NCBI GenBank assembly: GCA_934565775.1
Contig: CAKTIN010000023.1
Coordinates: forward strand, 1 to 24,651
Reading direction: 5' to 3'
DNA length: 24,651 bases
Source: an uncultured Oscillospiraceae bacterium
GTDB taxonomy: Bacteria > Bacillota > Clostridia > Oscillospirales > Oscillospiraceae
Shown here: one piece after another, positions 1 to 7,947 of the stretch
Layout of the letters: every line of letters begins with the position of its first letter
Position numbering within the stretch: position 1 is the first letter of the stretch
Made by a program: the position numbers and the translations under genes
The notes under the pieces: model-generated
Seen by the model: only the letters and a program-made list of their open reading frames with translations
Database searches by the model: none
What the model was told of the DNA's origin: nothing

Positions 1-1466
1 CCATGATCCGGGAGCGGGCCGACTGGTGCATCTCCCGGCAGCGCCGCTGGGGCCTGCCCATCCCCGTGTTCTACTGCAAACACTGCGGTAAGCCCGTGTG
101 CACCCCTGAAACCATCAACCATATCAGCGCTCTGTTCGGGGAGCACGGCTCGAATATCTGGTTCGAAAAGGACGCCATGGAGCTGATCCCCCAGGGCTTG
201 AGCTGCCCGCACTGCGGCGGCAAGGAGTTTGACAAGGAGACCGATACGCTGGACGGCTGGTTTGACTCCGGCTCGACCCATATCGCCTCCCTCCGGCGCA
301 GAACCCCGGAGCTGTGGCCTGCGGACGTTTACCTGGAGGGCGCGGACCAGTATCGCGGCTGGTTCCAGTCCAGCCTTCTGACCTCCGTGGGCGCCCTGGG
401 CGCGGGTGCGCCCTTCAAGCAGGTCCTCACCCACGGCTGGACCGTGGACGGCGAGGGCCGGGCCATGCACAAATCTCTGGGCAACGGCATGGATCCCGCA
501 GAGCTCATCGGCGAATACGGCGCGGATATTGTCCGCCTGTGGGCCGGTTCCTCGGATTATCACGCCGACGTGCGCTGCTCCAAGGAGATCTTCAAGCAGC
601 TCAGCCAGAGCTATCTGAAGTTCCGGAACACCGCCCGGTACTGTCTGGGCAATCTGGACGGCTTCGACCCCAACTGCCTGGTCGCGCCGGAGGATATGCC
701 GGAGCTGGACCGCTGGGCTCTGACCCGGCTGGACAGCCTGAATGCTCAGTGCCGGAAGGCCTACAACAACTACGAATTCCACGTGGTCTCCCATGCCATC
801 AGCGATTTCTGCGTGGTAGATCTGTCCAGCTTCTATCTGGATATTCTGAAGGACCGGCTGTACTGCGATGAGCGGGACGGTCTGGCCCGCCGGAGCGCCC
901 AGACCGCTCTGTTCCTGATCGTGGACGCCATGGCCAAGCTGTTTGCCCCCATTCTGGCCTTCACCTGCGACGAGATCTGGCAGGCCATGCCCCACCGCAA
1001 GGAGGACGACACCCGGAACATTCTGCTCAACCAGATGCCCGAGGGCTGCGGCGCTTATGCCCTGCCCCAGGAGGCCATGGCCAAGTGGGATACCCTCATC
1101 CGTCTGCGCCAGGACGTGAACGGCGTGCTGGAGGCTGCCCGGGCCGCCAAGCGGATTGGCAAGGCCCTGGAGGCCCATGTGAGCCTGGAGGCCAAAGACG
1201 AAGCCGCCAAGGCGGCGCTGGAGGCCGTGGCGGGTCTGGACCTGGCGGAGCTGTTTATCGTCTCCTCCTGCGACGCCGAGCCCGCTGCCGAGGGCGCCAC
1301 CACCGGCACCGGGCTGAACTTCCCCGGCCTGACCGTGGGTGTGACCGAGGCCCGGGGCGTCAAGTGCCCCCGGTGCTGGATGCACAGCGAGCAGGCCAAC
1401 GCCGAGGGACTGTGCCCCCGGTGCGCCAGAGTTCTTGCCACTCTGGTGGAAACCAGCGAAAACTAA
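1..1466 (+). CDS. ileS: Isoleucine--tRNA ligase, 3' part (5' end outside window)
   Basis: IleRS charges tRNA-Ile with isoleucine in the cytoplasm. The gene enters from upstream, and the visible 487 codons are roughly the C-terminal half of a class I synthetase that is usually 900-1050 residues long. Visible marks, numbered from the ATG at position 3: WCISRQRRWGLPIPV at 8-22, the insert cysteines C25/C28/C33 and C68/C71, DGWFDSGS at 84-91, the KMSKS-loop variant HKSLGN at 156-161, the helical anticodon-binding region, and a C-terminal zinc finger with C455/C458 and C471/C474. HKSLGN in place of KMSKSLGN is a pattern I associate with clostridial IleRS. The ATG at position 3 is internal, not the real start. 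A T-box leader would be expected upstream but lies outside the window. Two terminator hairpins follow the stop. Confidence 0.97.
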   Translation, partial: MIRERADWCISRQRRWGLPIPVFYCKHCGKPVCTPETINHISALFGEHGSNIWFEKDAMELIPQGLSCPHCGGKEFDKETDTLDGWFDSGSTHIASLRRRTPELWPADVYLEGADQYRGWFQSSLLTSVGALGAGAPFKQVLTHGWTVDGEGRAMHKSLGNGMDPAELIGEYGADIVRLWAGSSDYHADVRCSKEIFKQLSQSYLKFRNTARYCLGNLDGFDPNCLVAPEDMPELDRWALTRLDSLNAQCRKAYNNYEFHVVSHAISDFCVVDLSSFYLDILKDRLYCDERDGLARRSAQTALFLIVDAMAKLFAPILAFTCDEIWQAMPHRKEDDTRNILLNQMPEGCGAYALPQEAMAKWDTLIRLRQDVNGVLEAARAAKRIGKALEAHVSLEAKDEAAKAALEAVAGLDLAELFIVSSCDAEPAAEGATTGTGLNFPGLTVGVTEARGVKCPRCWMHSEQANAEGLCPRCARVLATLVETSEN

Positions 1467-1470
1467 GAAA

Positions 1471-1496
1471 GAGCGCCCCGCAGACGCGGGGCGCTT
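1471..1496 (+). terminator. First terminator hairpin after ileS
   Basis: A 9-bp GC stem (arms 1473-1481 and 1486-1494, extended by A-T and G-T pairs) with a 4-nt loop, starting 4 nt after the ileS stop. The T-tract behind it is short, so it may work together with the next hairpin. Confidence 0.65.
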
Positions 1497-1502
1497 CCCT
1501 AT

Positions 1503-1542
1503 CAAAACGCGGCCCGGTTCATCGGAACCGGACCGCGTTTTG
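1503..1542. terminator. Bidirectional terminator between ileS and the capA-like gene
   Basis: A long stem: outer arm 1503-1512 pairs with 1533-1542 and inner arm 1514-1520 with 1525-1531, with one C-A mismatch and an ATCG loop. The base of the stem is A4 on the left and T4 on the right, so it can end transcripts from both convergent genes. It stops 2 nt before the end of the minus-strand gene. Confidence 0.85.
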
Positions 1543-1543
1543 A

Positions 1544-2881
1544 CTAATTCGCCGTTTCTTTTTCCGGAGGCGCCGTGCGCTTTTCCAGGCGCTCCTTGGT
1601 CTTTTGCAGGGTCTCATATACGTCCTGGGACACCTTGGTATAATAGCCGCTGTCATAGAGGCTGATCTCATCGTCCACATTCAGGATCCGGCAGCGGCCT
1701 GTGGGACTCTCCTCTGACGTGGCAAGATACAAGGGGGTATAGTGGTACCCGGTCAGGCGCACCTCGCCGGTCTCGTTGTCCTTGGTAAATTCCAGCTCCA
1801 GGATCAGCGACTGCCGGGCATTCCGGTCCTGATCCAGCCCGCACAGGTCCCCGATGCTGTAAGCCGTCAGGGTTCCGTTTTCCTCCACAATGGGCCCCAC
1901 AATATGGGGATGGGTTCCAATGATGGCGTTTACCCCATTGGACAGCAGCAGTTTCCGGATGGTCTCCTGGGTGCTGCTGACGGTCTGGTCGTATTCGCTG
2001 CCCCAGTGGAGCAGGGCAATGGTAATATCCGGATTCAGCGCCTTGGCCGCGTCCAGGACCGTCTGAATCTGCGCCGTATCCACCTTGGAATAGGTGGAAG
2101 AATAATCCCGGTACAGAAGATTCACGCTGTGGTCCCCGCCCTCGGGGAGATTCAGGTTCCCCACGCCCTTGGTAAAGGCCACAAAGGCAATCTTCAGCCC
2201 CTTGACCTCCACCAGAGTCACGCCCTTGGTCTTGGCATATTCCGCCGCCGTGGCGCAGGTGCCCGCAGTCTGCATTCCCGCATTGCGGATGGTCTCCATG
2301 GTGGAGCTCAGCCCGGCCAGGCCCTGGAGGATAGAATAGGAATTAGCCGTCTGAACCACATCCACCCCCATCTGGGCCAGCGCCTCTGCCAGGGCGGCAG
2401 GGGCGTTCCGGGAGGTATCCCCCGTGGTCTGATCCGTAAAGACCGCCTCCAGATTTACCGCCGCCACATCCGCCTGGGAGAGCAGCGGCGCGGCAGCCAG
2501 GAAATAGCCGGAAAAATCATAGGTCCCGTCCGGCTTTCGCAGCTGGCTCAGAATCTCAGGGGTTATGTTTACGTCTCCCCCCGCCGCAATGGTGACCACC
2601 GTAGATCCCCCCGTGGGGGAAGTCGCGTCTAAGGTGGGCGGTTCGGTCTGGGACGGCGTCTGCCCGCCACCCAGTTTTGTCAGCGCAAAGATCAGCCCCG
2701 CCGCTAAAAGCACCCCCACTATCAAAAGGGGCAGGCAGCCCCGCCGCTTTGGCTTCTGAGGGGGGCGCCGGGGCGGGCGCTTTACCAGCGGCCCGGGATC
2801 TCGCTCCGCCTGCTCCAGCTTCTCGTCCAGGGCGCGGTAAATCTCCTCCAGCGTCGCATTTTCGTTTTGTTCTATCATCAT
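1544..2881 (-). CDS. CapA/PgsA-type poly-gamma-glutamate synthesis family protein, membrane-anchored
   Basis: A 445-aa protein of the CapA family (metallophosphoesterase-like fold; members are linked to poly-gamma-glutamate capsule or other surface functions). Order of parts: a charged cytoplasmic N-terminus, a Pro/Arg/Lys-rich stretch, one membrane helix at about 50-67, a Thr/Pro linker, then the CapA domain. Family marks: GGDVN with D103, NLE at 143-145, HWG with H292, THPH at 323-326, YSIGD in place of the usual YSLGN. The usual NNH motif reads ANSYS (179-183), so one expected His is missing. The ATG at 2881 was chosen because it has AAGGA 9 nt upstream and lies about 40 nt after a good promoter; the longer in-frame start at 2956 lies inside the -35 box. 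It is transcribed divergently from the GH25 gene. The exact substrate is unknown. Confidence 0.85.
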   Translation of the reverse strand: MMIEQNENATLEEIYRALDEKLEQAERDPGPLVKRPPRRPPQKPKRRGCLPLLIVGVLLAAGLIFALTKLGGGQTPSQTEPPTLDATSPTGGSTVVTIAAGGDVNITPEILSQLRKPDGTYDFSGYFLAAAPLLSQADVAAVNLEAVFTDQTTGDTSRNAPAALAEALAQMGVDVVQTANSYSILQGLAGLSSTMETIRNAGMQTAGTCATAAEYAKTKGVTLVEVKGLKIAFVAFTKGVGNLNLPEGGDHSVNLLYRDYSSTYSKVDTAQIQTVLDAAKALNPDITIALLHWGSEYDQTVSSTQETIRKLLLSNGVNAIIGTHPHIVGPIVEENGTLTAYSIGDLCGLDQDRNARQSLILELEFTKDNETGEVRLTGYHYTPLYLATSEESPTGRCRILNVDDEISLYDSGYYTKVSQDVYETLQKTKERLEKRTAPPEKETAN

Positions 2882-2927
2882 CGCACCGGATCCTTCCGCC
2901 GCAAAAGCGGCGTGTTCTTTTCTTTTC

Positions 2928-2956
2928 ATTATACCGTATTTCCAGCCGATACACAA
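2928..2956 (-). promoter_or_regulatory. SigA-type promoter of the capA-like gene
   Basis: Minus strand: -35 TTGTGT (2951-2956), 17-bp spacer, -10 TATAAT (2928-2933). Start of transcription is expected near 2921, giving a leader of about 40 nt. Confidence 0.75.
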
Positions 2957-2972
2957 GGAAAAAATGTGGAAC

Positions 2973-3001
2973 TATACAAATGGAGAAAAATGTGCTATAA
3001 T
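2973..3001 (+). promoter_or_regulatory. Extended -10 promoter of the GH25 lysozyme gene
   Basis: -35 TATACA (2973-2978), 17-bp spacer, -10 TATAAT (2996-3001) preceded by TGC (extended -10). It is divergent from the capA-like promoter, with 16 bp between the two -35 boxes. Expected start of transcription is near 3008, which rules out the TTG at 3013 as a normal translation start. Confidence 0.75.
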
Positions 3002-3051
3002 GTAGGAAAAATTTGACCCCAGTGGAGGGAAAATGGAAGGAGAACCCAAAT

Positions 3052-3876
3052 TTGAAATATTTGCGCAAGGATAAGTCCGCAAGAAAGGATTTTTTCTGGG
3101 GCGCTGCCGGTCTGGGTCTGGTCCTGCTGATCCTGCTTGCCATTCTCCTCTTGCGAAGCTGCGGCGGCGGAAGCCATGCTGCGCCCACAGAGGCGACGCA
3201 TCCTGCCCCCCGGGAGAATCCCTATACCGAGCAGGATTTTACCCGGGATGAATCCGGCTTCCTGCATTGCGGCGCCGCCAAAACCGCCATTGACGTCTCG
3301 GAGCATCAGCGGGAGATCGACTGGGACAAGGTGAAGGCGGCCGGGATCGATCTGGCCGTCATCCGGATCGGTTACCGCGGCTATGATAAGGGCGGGATTC
3401 ATGCGGATTCCCATGCGGAGGAGAATCTGGGCGGTGCCGAGGCCGCCGGGCTGGCCGTGGGGGCCTATTTCTTCTCCCAGGCGGTCAGCCCCGAGGAGGC
3501 AGCAGAAGAGGCAGAGTTTGTTCTGGGCATGATCAAGGGGCGCAAGCTTACCGGCCCCGTGGTCTTTGACTGGGAACCCGTGGGAGACCCGGAGGCCCGG
3601 ACGGCAGACATGACCGGGCAAACTCTGACGGACTGCGCCCTGGCCTTCTGCAAGACCATCGAAAACGCAGGCTACCGGGCAGGTGTCTACTTCAACCAGT
3701 ACCAGGCCAACAGTATGTACCGCCTGAGTGAGCTGACGGATTACGTCCTGTGGCTGGCCATGTATGAGGATGCCATGACCTTCCCTTATGCCATGGACCT
3801 TTGGCAGTACAGCTGCGAAGGGATCGTGGACGGCATTGAACTGCCGGTGGATCTGAATCTCTGGTTCGACGAATAA
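3052..3876 (+). CDS. Membrane-anchored glycoside hydrolase family 25 (lysozyme-like) protein
   Basis: A 274-aa protein. GH25 enzymes cleave the MurNAc-GlcNAc bond of peptidoglycan. A Lys/Arg-rich start is followed by one membrane helix (about 14-34), a short linker, and a GH25 domain from about residue 77: DVSEHQ with the catalytic-type Asp at about 81, IDWDKVKAAGID, VIRIGYRG, GAYFFSQAV, and FDWEP (about 172-176) holding the D-x-E pair. The C-terminal part, with LWQYS, is intact. The domain is outside the cell and tethered, so a housekeeping wall-remodelling role fits better than a secreted or phage lysin. The start is TTG at 3052, with AAGGAG 9 nt upstream; the in-frame TTG at 3013 is too close to the transcription start. 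An ATG at 3033 is out of frame. Confidence 0.88.
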   Translation: MKYLRKDKSARKDFFWGAAGLGLVLLILLAILLLRSCGGGSHAAPTEATHPAPRENPYTEQDFTRDESGFLHCGAAKTAIDVSEHQREIDWDKVKAAGIDLAVIRIGYRGYDKGGIHADSHAEENLGGAEAAGLAVGAYFFSQAVSPEEAAEEAEFVLGMIKGRKLTGPVVFDWEPVGDPEARTADMTGQTLTDCALAFCKTIENAGYRAGVYFNQYQANSMYRLSELTDYVLWLAMYEDAMTFPYAMDLWQYSCEGIVDGIELPVDLNLWFDE

Positions 3877-3883
3877 AAAAGGA

Positions 3884-3920
3884 CGGGGCCGCTTTTCTAA
3901 AAGCGGCTCCGCATATTTTT
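3884..3920. terminator. Bidirectional terminator between GH25 and pgsA
   Basis: Stem from 3884 to 3911 (CGGGGCCGC arm with one G-T pair, short loop), followed on the plus strand by CATATTTTTT and on the minus strand by six T (3875-3880). It serves both convergent genes. Confidence 0.85.
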
Positions 3921-4465
3921 TACATTTGATGAAACACCGGAATATAGAGGGCCAGGGTCGCAGCCATCAGCACGATGCAGGTCCAGATCAACCCGCTTGC
4001 CAAAGCAGGCGGGATCTCCGCCCACAAAAGCAGCGTAAACATGACAAAATAGAGCACCGCCGTGCAGACCTTGCCGAACCACTTCGCGCCGTTCAGCTTT
4101 TTCCCGTCCCGGAGCTTGATGTAGCCCATAAGGAGCATATAGCCCTCCTTCACGACCATAAGCCCGAAAACCACAGCCATAAGCCGGTAGCGCCGGACCA
4201 GGCACAGGGCGATGGCCCCATGGGTCAGCTTATCCGCCACCGGGTCCAAGAGCTTTCCCAGCTCCGTCACCTGGTGCAGGGACCGGGCAAGGAAGCCGTC
4301 CAGAAAATCCGAAAGCGTCGAAATCAGCACCGCAATCGCGGCCCCCAGGTAGTGCCCCTGCAAATACAGCACCACAAAGACGGGGATCAGCACAAACCGG
4401 AGGTAAGAGAGCAGATTGGGGACGGTATAAAGGTCCCGCTTATGAAATTCCTTGATTACGCGCAT
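3920..4465 (-). CDS. pgsA: CDP-diacylglycerol--glycerol-3-phosphate 3-phosphatidyltransferase
   Basis: A 181-aa integral membrane enzyme, the normal length. It makes phosphatidylglycerol phosphate from CDP-diacylglycerol and glycerol-3-phosphate, the committed step to phosphatidylglycerol and cardiolipin. The CDP-alcohol phosphotransferase signature D-x2-D-G-x2-A-R-x8-G-x3-D-x3-D is complete: D53, D56, G57, A60, R61, G70, D74, D78. Several hydrophobic segments flank it. The N-terminal TVPNLLSYLR is typical of PgsA and separates it from cardiolipin synthase types of the same superfamily. The ATG at 4465 has GGAGG 8 nt upstream. It has its own promoter and is not coupled to argS. Confidence 0.92.
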   Translation of the reverse strand: MRVIKEFHKRDLYTVPNLLSYLRFVLIPVFVVLYLQGHYLGAAIAVLISTLSDFLDGFLARSLHQVTELGKLLDPVADKLTHGAIALCLVRRYRLMAVVFGLMVVKEGYMLLMGYIKLRDGKKLNGAKWFGKVCTAVLYFVMFTLLLWAEIPPALASGLIWTCIVLMAATLALYIPVFHQM

Positions 4466-4508
4466 CCCAAATTCCTCCCCGGTCAGACTTTTGCCACAAT
4501 ACCACCCT

Positions 4509-4536
4509 ATTATAGCATACTATCCCATTTTGTCCA
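4509..4536 (-). promoter_or_regulatory. Extended -10 promoter of pgsA
   Basis: Minus strand: -35 TGGACA (4531-4536), 16-bp spacer, TGC then TATAAT (4509-4514). Expected start of transcription is near 4502. Confidence 0.8.
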
Positions 4537-4537
4537 G

Positions 4538-4793
4538 ACTTTTTCCCCTGCGTTCTCACTTTTTTGGTGATTCTAACCAATCCGTCCTCTTCTAAGACCT
4601 CTGTCCTCGGAAAAAGCGCCGGGTTTTCCGGGGTAGATTTTCACATCTGGCCCCTGCCGGAGGCCGATTCTTCCCTGTTGTTTTCGAAAATTTTCTTTTT
4701 CTGCGGCAATTCCCCGGCAATTCACCCCATGATTTTAGCATTTATGGGAATATCCTCCCGAATCCGTCCTAATTTTTAACTTTTTCCCATAGA
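4538..4793. other. 256-bp intergenic stretch without a recognised gene
   Basis: This stretch lies between the pgsA promoter and the argS terminator and is more A/T-rich than its surroundings. I see no credible coding frame; a 71-codon plus-strand frame has no ribosome-binding site and low-complexity composition. Small structures: a 7-bp inverted repeat (CGGAAAA 4608-4614, TTTTCCG 4624-4630), a perfect palindrome GAAAATTTTC (4686-4695), and CGGCAATTC repeated 11 bp apart (4704-4712, 4715-4723). No known RNA family is recognised. Confidence 0.5.
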
Positions 4794-4794
4794 A

Positions 4795-4824
4795 AAAGCC
4801 GCCCGGCGAAGGACGGACGGCTTT
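4795..4824 (-). terminator. Terminator of argS
   Basis: Minus strand: stem AAAGCCG (arms 4818-4824 and 4795-4801) extended inward with one mismatch, followed by a T5 run. It lies about 10 nt after the argS stop. Confidence 0.8.
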
Positions 4825-4833
4825 GTGCAATTT

Positions 4834-6585
4834 TTACATCTTTTCCGGAGCGGAGAAGCCCAGCAGATCAATGCACTGCTCCAGAATTTCCTTCGCCAGA
4901 GCAATCAGCGCAATATAGCCCGCCTGCTTTTCCTTGTCCTCTTCTCCCAGGATTCGGGTCTCATGGTAGAACTTGTTCACCGCGCCGGCCAGCTCATAAA
5001 TATACGCGCAGATCACATTGGGCGCAGCGTCCCGATAGGCCAACTCCAGCGCCGGGGCCAGCCGGGTAATGGAGAGCATCAGGTCCTTGGCATAGGCATT
5101 GGCCGGGGCGGCAATGCGGCACCCGGTCCGGTCGCCGTATTTCGCCAGAATGCTCTTGACCCGGACAATGGTATACAGGATATAAGGGCCGGTATTGCCC
5201 TCAAAGGCCGCAAAGCGGTCCATATCGAAAATGTAATCCTTCTGCGGCACATTGGACAGGTCGCCGTACTTCAGCGCCGCCATAGCCACCTTCCGGGTGG
5301 TATCGTCCACCTGGTCTGCGTCCACGATCTGATTTTCCCGCACCTTCGCCCCGACAAATTCCGTAATATCCCCGATCAGGGTCTCCAGCCGCATCACGCC
5401 GCCGTCCCGGGTCTTGAAGGGCTTGCCGTCCTTGCCGTTCATGGTGCCGAAGCCCAGGAATTGCAGCTCTGTCTCCGGCCGTAGAATCCCGGATACCTTT
5501 GCAGCCCGGAATACCTGCTCAAAATGCAGGGCCTGCCGCTTATCCGCCAGATAAATCAGCTTATCCGGATGGAAATCCTGCTCCCGCTGGACCATCGTGG
5601 CCAGCTCCGTGGTATCATACAGCACCGCGCCGTCGCTCTTGATGAGGATGCAGGGGGGCATTTCCTTCTTATCCCCCTCTTGGGCCACGGGGAAGATCAG
5701 CGCGCCCTTGCTCTCCACGGCGTAACCGCCGTCCTTCAGCCGCTGGATCATCCCGGGAATAAAGGGATCCGCGTCGCTCTCCCCCAGCCAGGACTCAAAG
5801 TGCACATCCAGCGCGTCATAGATCCGGCGAATATCCGGGACGGAAACATTCATAATGTGCTTCCACAGCGCCCGAAAGCCCGGGCGGCCGCTTTGCAGTT
5901 CAAAGGTGTAGGTATGGGCCCGGGCGGCAAACACCTCGTCCACCTTGCTCCGGGCTGAGGCGGCGGGATAGATCTGCTCCAGCTCCCCGATGGTGAAGGG
6001 CGGCTCCGCAGGGTAGGGGCCGGTGAAGCGCTCATCAAAATAGGGCAGCTCCGGGTGCATATCCTGTAGCCCGGCAATAATCAGGCCCATTTGCAGGCCC
6101 CAATCTCCCAGGTGCACATCTCCCACCGCATGGTTGCCAAAGAAGCGGTAGATTCGCTTGACGCTCTCGCCGATGATGGCAGAGCGCAGGTGGCCGATGT
6201 GCAGGGGCTTCGCCACGTTGGCGCCGCCGTAGTCAATGACGACCTGCTTGGGCGTTTTCTCTTTTTCTACACCGAAATCCGGGCTCTCCGCCATTTTTTC
6301 CACATATTCCCCCAGGAATTTGTCGGAAAGCTTCAGATTCAGGAATCCCGGCATCACTGCCTCGGCCATAGAAAAGGCCTCCCGGTCCAGGTGCTCCAGA
6401 ACCGCCCCCGCAATCTGAATGGGGGCCTTATGATAAGCCTTCGCCGCTGCCAGCGCGCCGTTGCACTGGTATTCGCACAGATCCGGGCGGTTGGAAACCG
6501 TCACCGTGCCGAACCGGGCCTCAAAGCCCGCCGCCTCAAAGCCCGCCGCCATTTTCTCGGAAATCACATCCAACAGCTTTTTCAT
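4834..6585 (-). CDS. argS: Arginine--tRNA ligase
   Basis: A 583-aa class I synthetase that charges tRNA-Arg; the length is normal. Order: N-terminal tRNA-recognition (Add-1) domain to about 100; catalytic domain starting VVIDYGGANVAKPLHIGHLR with HIGH at 129-132; the KMSKS-loop counterpart KPFKTRDGG; and a C-terminal DALR anticodon-binding helix bundle ending LGFSAPEKM. DYGGANVAKP replaces the more common DYSSPNIAKP. The ATG at 6585 has a GGAAGG ribosome-binding site. It has its own promoter just downstream of spmB, so it can be expressed independently of the sporulation genes, as an essential gene needs. No T-box is present in the short leader. Confidence 0.96.
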   Translation of the reverse strand: MKKLLDVISEKMAAGFEAAGFEARFGTVTVSNRPDLCEYQCNGALAAAKAYHKAPIQIAGAVLEHLDREAFSMAEAVMPGFLNLKLSDKFLGEYVEKMAESPDFGVEKEKTPKQVVIDYGGANVAKPLHIGHLRSAIIGESVKRIYRFFGNHAVGDVHLGDWGLQMGLIIAGLQDMHPELPYFDERFTGPYPAEPPFTIGELEQIYPAASARSKVDEVFAARAHTYTFELQSGRPGFRALWKHIMNVSVPDIRRIYDALDVHFESWLGESDADPFIPGMIQRLKDGGYAVESKGALIFPVAQEGDKKEMPPCILIKSDGAVLYDTTELATMVQREQDFHPDKLIYLADKRQALHFEQVFRAAKVSGILRPETELQFLGFGTMNGKDGKPFKTRDGGVMRLETLIGDITEFVGAKVRENQIVDADQVDDTTRKVAMAALKYGDLSNVPQKDYIFDMDRFAAFEGNTGPYILYTIVRVKSILAKYGDRTGCRIAAPANAYAKDLMLSITRLAPALELAYRDAAPNVICAYIYELAGAVNKFYHETRILGEEDKEKQAGYIALIALAKEILEQCIDLLGFSAPEKM

Positions 6586-6623
6586 TGGTACTTTTCCTTC
6601 CTCATACTGGTCTAGTAACGATT

Positions 6624-6652
6624 ATCATAGCAGAAAAACGGGAAAAAGTACA
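6624..6652 (-). promoter_or_regulatory. Extended -10 promoter of argS
   Basis: Minus strand: TGC then TATGAT (6624-6629), preceded at 17 bp by a weak -35 TGTACT (6647-6652). The extended -10 compensates for the poor -35. Confidence 0.6.
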
Positions 6653-6661
6653 GAGGAAATC

Positions 6662-7171
6662 TTAAAAAAACAGCCGGGCTGTAAGGGCCGCCGTAAAAAA
6701 GCCCACCGCGTCTGCGATCAGCGCGGCAGGGACGGCGTAACGGGTCTTTTGGATTTTTGCCGCGCCGAAATAGACGCTGATCGTATAAAATGTGGTCTCT
6801 GTACTCCCCAGCATCACCGCCGCCGTGCGGCCTACAAGGGAGTCCACGCCGTAGGTATCCATCAGCTCCGCTCCCACGGCCAGCGCCGCGCTGCCGCTAA
6901 TGGGGCGAATACAGATCAGGGGCGCTGTCTCCGGCGGGATTCCCAGGCGGTGAAATACAGGCGCACAGAGGCGGGCCGCCGCGTCCATCGCCCCGGAGGC
7001 CCGAAGCATGGAAACCGCCGTCAGCAGCACAATCAGGCAGGGCGCAAGGGTCGCCAGAAGGCGGAGCCCTCCGGCCGCCCCGGCCAGCAGGGCCTCATAC
7101 ACCTGCACCCGCTGCCGCAGGGCAAAGGCGGAAACTCCCAGCAAAAGCAGGGGCACCAGATACTCACTCAT
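6662..7171 (-). CDS. spmB: Spore maturation protein B
   Basis: A 169-aa integral membrane protein with a nucleoside-recognition (Gate) domain. In Bacillus subtilis SpmA and SpmB are needed for full dehydration of the spore core. Recognised by its pairing with spmA, the length, and the conserved block RPISGSAALAVGAELMDTYGVDSLVGRTAAVMLGSTETTFYTISVYFG-type sequence (quoted here only by type; centred on GSTETTFY). The frame is open much further upstream, to 7300, but the true start is ATG 7171 with GGGAGG 7 nt before it. It overlaps the end of spmA by 8 nt, so the two are translationally coupled. Confidence 0.93.
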   Translation of the reverse strand: MSEYLVPLLLLGVSAFALRQRVQVYEALLAGAAGGLRLLATLAPCLIVLLTAVSMLRASGAMDAAARLCAPVFHRLGIPPETAPLICIRPISGSAALAVGAELMDTYGVDSLVGRTAAVMLGSTETTFYTISVYFGAAKIQKTRYAVPAALIADAVGFFTAALTARLFF

Positions 7172-7745
7172 GGCTGAGCCTCCCGAAGCACCAGGCTGCC
7201 AGGAGCCCCGCCCCCACGGAGCACAGGGATGTGACCCACACCGCCGGAAGGATTGCAAAGGGCGCCGCGCTCCCCCGGGCCGCCCGCAGGGCCGCCACAT
7301 TGGCCGGAATCAGCTGGATGGAGGCGGTGTTCATAACAATCAGGCGGCACATTTCGTCGGAAGCCGTTCCGGGCCTTGCATAACGGCTCATGCCCTCCAC
7401 CGCCCGGATCCCCAGTGGGGTAGCGGCATTCCCCAAGCCCAGGAGATTGGCGCAGACATTCCCGGACAGAGCCGCACAGACGCGCTCATCGTGTTTTGCG
7501 CTGGGAAACAGCTTCCCCAGCAGGGGCCGCAGGCCCTTCGCCAGGCGGCGGCTCAGCCCCGCCCGGTCCATCACCTCCGACAGGCCGGACCACAGGCAGA
7601 TCGCTCCCGCCATGGTCAGCACCAGCCTTGCGCCGCTCTGCGCCCCGGACAGCACCGCGCCGGATAAGGCGCTGCCCCGCCCGGTCAGCATCGCCCCCAG
7701 CACCGCCGCCAGGACCATTCCCGTCCAAATATACGACATGACCAT
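7164..7745 (-). CDS. spmA: Spore maturation protein A
   Basis: A 193-aa membrane protein, partner of SpmB in spore core dehydration and a marker of an endospore former. It has several hydrophobic helices and the family block with GNVCANLLGLGNAATPLGI, then MNTASIQLIPANVAALR. Of the in-frame starts (7769, 7745, 7739), ATG 7745 is best because GGGGAG lies 8 nt upstream. Its last 8 nt overlap spmB. In B. subtilis the pair follows dacB; here no dacB is adjacent and the divergent neighbour is an AbrB-type regulator. Confidence 0.92.
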   Translation of the reverse strand: MVMSYIWTGMVLAAVLGAMLTGRGSALSGAVLSGAQSGARLVLTMAGAICLWSGLSEVMDRAGLSRRLAKGLRPLLGKLFPSAKHDERVCAALSGNVCANLLGLGNAATPLGIRAVEGMSRYARPGTASDEMCRLIVMNTASIQLIPANVAALRAARGSAAPFAILPAVWVTSLCSVGAGLLAAWCFGRLSHE

Positions 7746-7852
7746 ATTCCCGTCTCCCCTTCCCTGCACACTCTATGCCGCAAAAGCCCGGGATAGACCC
7801 CGCTTCTCCGGAAAATCGCACAAGAAAATCCAGAATTCAACAAGCAGATACC

Positions 7853-7881
7853 TGGTTTTCCTGAATATGACAGGATATAAT
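7853..7881 (+). promoter_or_regulatory. Possible promoter of the AbrB-type gene
   Basis: A perfect -10 TATAAT (7876-7881) with a poor -35 (TGGTTT, 7853-7858) at 17 bp. The leader would be about 60 nt. The -10 is convincing; the -35 is not. Confidence 0.4.
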
Positions 7882-7947
7882 GAAATACACAGAATTGGAA
7901 CGGCCATTGCATAAAAATACGGTATCATTCATAAAGAGGGGATTACT

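Noticed and set aside
2881..2956. Longer start for the CapA-like gene
   Set aside because: The upstream ATG lies in the -35 box of a good promoter, so it would not be in the transcript.
4564..4779. 71-codon plus-strand frame in the pgsA-argS gap
   Set aside because: No Shine-Dalgarno, low-complexity Ser/Phe composition, no promoter on that strand.
6586..6661. T-box leader for argS
   Set aside because: The leader is only about 30 nt from the predicted start of transcription, with no room for a specifier stem or T-box sequence.
7842..7871. SigE-like promoter for spmAB on the minus strand (GTCATATT as -35)
   Set aside because: The -35 resembles the SigE type and SigE control would make sense, but the sequence at the right distance (TATCTGCT) is a poor -10. 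Not supported enough to annotate.
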